A DNA stretch of 64,000 nt from positions 806,001-870,000 of the forward strand of contig NZ_CP039121.1 in NCBI RefSeq assembly GCF_014131735.1, in the 5' to 3' direction. Shown one piece after another: positions 63,048 through 64,000 of this stretch. The notes beneath the pieces are model-generated. The model saw only the letters and a program-made list of their open reading frames with translations, was not told where the DNA came from and made no database searches. Every line of letters starts with the position of its first letter. The first letter of the stretch is position 1. Made by a program: the position numbers and the translations under genes. The stretch is from Lactiplantibacillus plantarum. GTDB taxonomy: Bacteria; Bacillota; Bacilli; Lactobacillales; Lactobacillaceae.

Positions 63048-64000
63048 GCGATGCGTATAAGCGGGCTGGCGTTGATATCAACGCTGGTTACGACGTCTTA
63101 AAGACGGTCAAACAAATGAGTGGCAATCAGCAATTAGGCGCGTTTGGGGGGGCGTTTCCACTTAGTTCGGATGCAACTGCCAACGATCCCGTGTTAGTAG
63201 CGGGGACGGATGGTGTGGGGACTAAGCTCTTAGTCGCAATCGCTGCTGATCAACATACCACGATTGGAATTGACTTGGTCGCAATGTGTGTGAATGATAT
63301 TTTGGCACAAGGCGCGACCCCCCAGTTCTTTTTAGATTACTTAGGTCTTGGACATACGGATCAGAAGCGGGTCAAAGCCATTTTGACTGGCGTCGTCACG
63401 GGCTGTCAGCAGGCCCATACAGCGTTGATTGGTGGCGAGACTGCGGAGATGCCCGATATGTATGGTCAGGACCATTACGACCTCGCTGGTTTTGCGGTCG
63501 GAATTGCGAACCGCGCGGACCTGTTATCACCAGCAAATGTTCGGGCTGGGGACGTCTTGATTGGGTTGCCGTCTAATGGCCTCCACTCGAATGGGTTTAG
63601 TCTAGTTCGTGATATTTTATTCAAACAACACGACTACCAATTGACCACGGTTTTTGACGAACTTGGTCATGATTTACAAACGGAACTTTTACGACCAACG
63701 ACCATTTACGTTGATGCAGTTCAACCATTATTACAGCAGAAATTAGTGACGAGTATCGCCCACATTACTGGGGGCGGCTTGATTGAGAACGTCGCCAGAG
63801 CGTTACCGGCGGGCTTGAGTGCGCACCTTGAATTGGGTCAATGGCCGGTGCCGCCAATTATGACGTTATTGGCCGAACTCGGTGGGCTGACTGCCACGGA
63901 TCTTCGGTCGACCTTTAACTTAGGCCTGGGAATGGTTTTGGTCGTTCACCCCGACCAAGTGGCGGCTGTGACGGCTAATTTGACGGCCAACGCGCAGTCC
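63044..64000 (+). CDS. purM: AIR synthetase (phosphoribosylaminoimidazole ligase), partial
   Basis: 319 residues seen; the gene runs off the window end. It starts at GTG 63044 (AAGGGG 7 nt before) overlapping the purF stop by 4 bp. Motifs YKRAGVDINAGYDVLK, VAGTDGVGTKLLVA and IGGETAEMPDMY are diagnostic for PurM. It closes the imidazole ring of FGAM to AIR. purN, purH and purD would be expected next. Confidence 0.96.
   Translation, partial: MSDAYKRAGVDINAGYDVLKTVKQMSGNQQLGAFGGAFPLSSDATANDPVLVAGTDGVGTKLLVAIAADQHTTIGIDLVAMCVNDILAQGATPQFFLDYLGLGHTDQKRVKAILTGVVTGCQQAHTALIGGETAEMPDMYGQDHYDLAGFAVGIANRADLLSPANVRAGDVLIGLPSNGLHSNGFSLVRDILFKQHDYQLTTVFDELGHDLQTELLRPTTIYVDAVQPLLQQKLVTSIAHITGGGLIENVARALPAGLSAHLELGQWPVPPIMTLLAELGGLTATDLRSTFNLGLGMVLVVHPDQVAAVTANLTANAQS

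Overview
The window looks like chromosome of a lactobacillus, most likely of the Lactiplantibacillus plantarum group. The evidence is moderate GC, strong GGAGG-type ribosome sites, LPxTG surface protein, T-box leaders, CcpA cre sites, a lactobacillus-type pur operon, NiaR, and tandem phospho-beta-glucosidases beside PTS EIIB and EIIA. It holds about 62 protein genes. I saw no tRNA, rRNA, insertion sequence, prophage or CRISPR array.

Layout. 1-6.3 kb: a sortase-anchored BspA/Ig-like surface protein whose 5' part is out of frame, a flavodoxin, and a MapZ-like division-site protein. 6.5-14.5 kb: small redox enzymes, a DMT transporter, a PanE-type 2-oxoacid reductase under an Ile-specific T-box, a HAD phosphatase, a phosphoglycerate-mutase-like enzyme and a glycosyltransferase, with two gene remnants in the gaps. 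14.5-21.1 kb: a GntR regulator diverging from EIIB/EIIA genes, two family-1 6-phospho-beta-glucosidases and D-serine dehydratase. 21.2-24 kb: a TetR-controlled ABC exporter with operator-like dyads around its promoter. 24-26.2 kb: nicotinate salvage (pncB, niaR, NiaR box). 26.5-31.6 kb: a MupG/GNAT operon diverging from an operon that begins with a Tad2-like (DUF2829) protein and continues with SDR, HIT, Nudix (ADP-ribose pyrophosphatase type) and an acetyltransferase.

31.7-40.3 kb: pentapeptide-repeat protein, HAD phosphatase, threonine synthase, a cytosolic GH13 enzyme with a perfect cre, small membrane proteins, a Nudix-fold protein with a ruined Nudix box, and a MalY/PatB C-S lyase under a Met-specific T-box. 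40.3-48.3 kb: small proteins, GtrA, a universal stress protein, and a leftward block of two ABC systems with a YtrA-like GntR. 48.6-55.6 kb: asparaginase, DUF915 hydrolase, alpha-carbonic anhydrase, tyrosine phosphatase, lipoate ligase, and a pair of FMN reductases. The second of these carries a PAS domain and three DxxSGAS motifs resembling ApbE flavinylation sites. 56.1-64 kb: purE-K-C-S-Q-L-F-M, cut by the window end.

Most notable: (1) FMN-reductase/PAS protein with a triple flavinylation-like tail; (2) Tad2-like gene translationally coupled into an operon with nucleotide hydrolases; (3) Ile T-box on a PanE-like enzyme and Met T-box on a C-S lyase; (4) catalytically dead-looking Nudix protein; (5) frame-disrupted surface protein. 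All functions are read from sequence alone; no searches were run.
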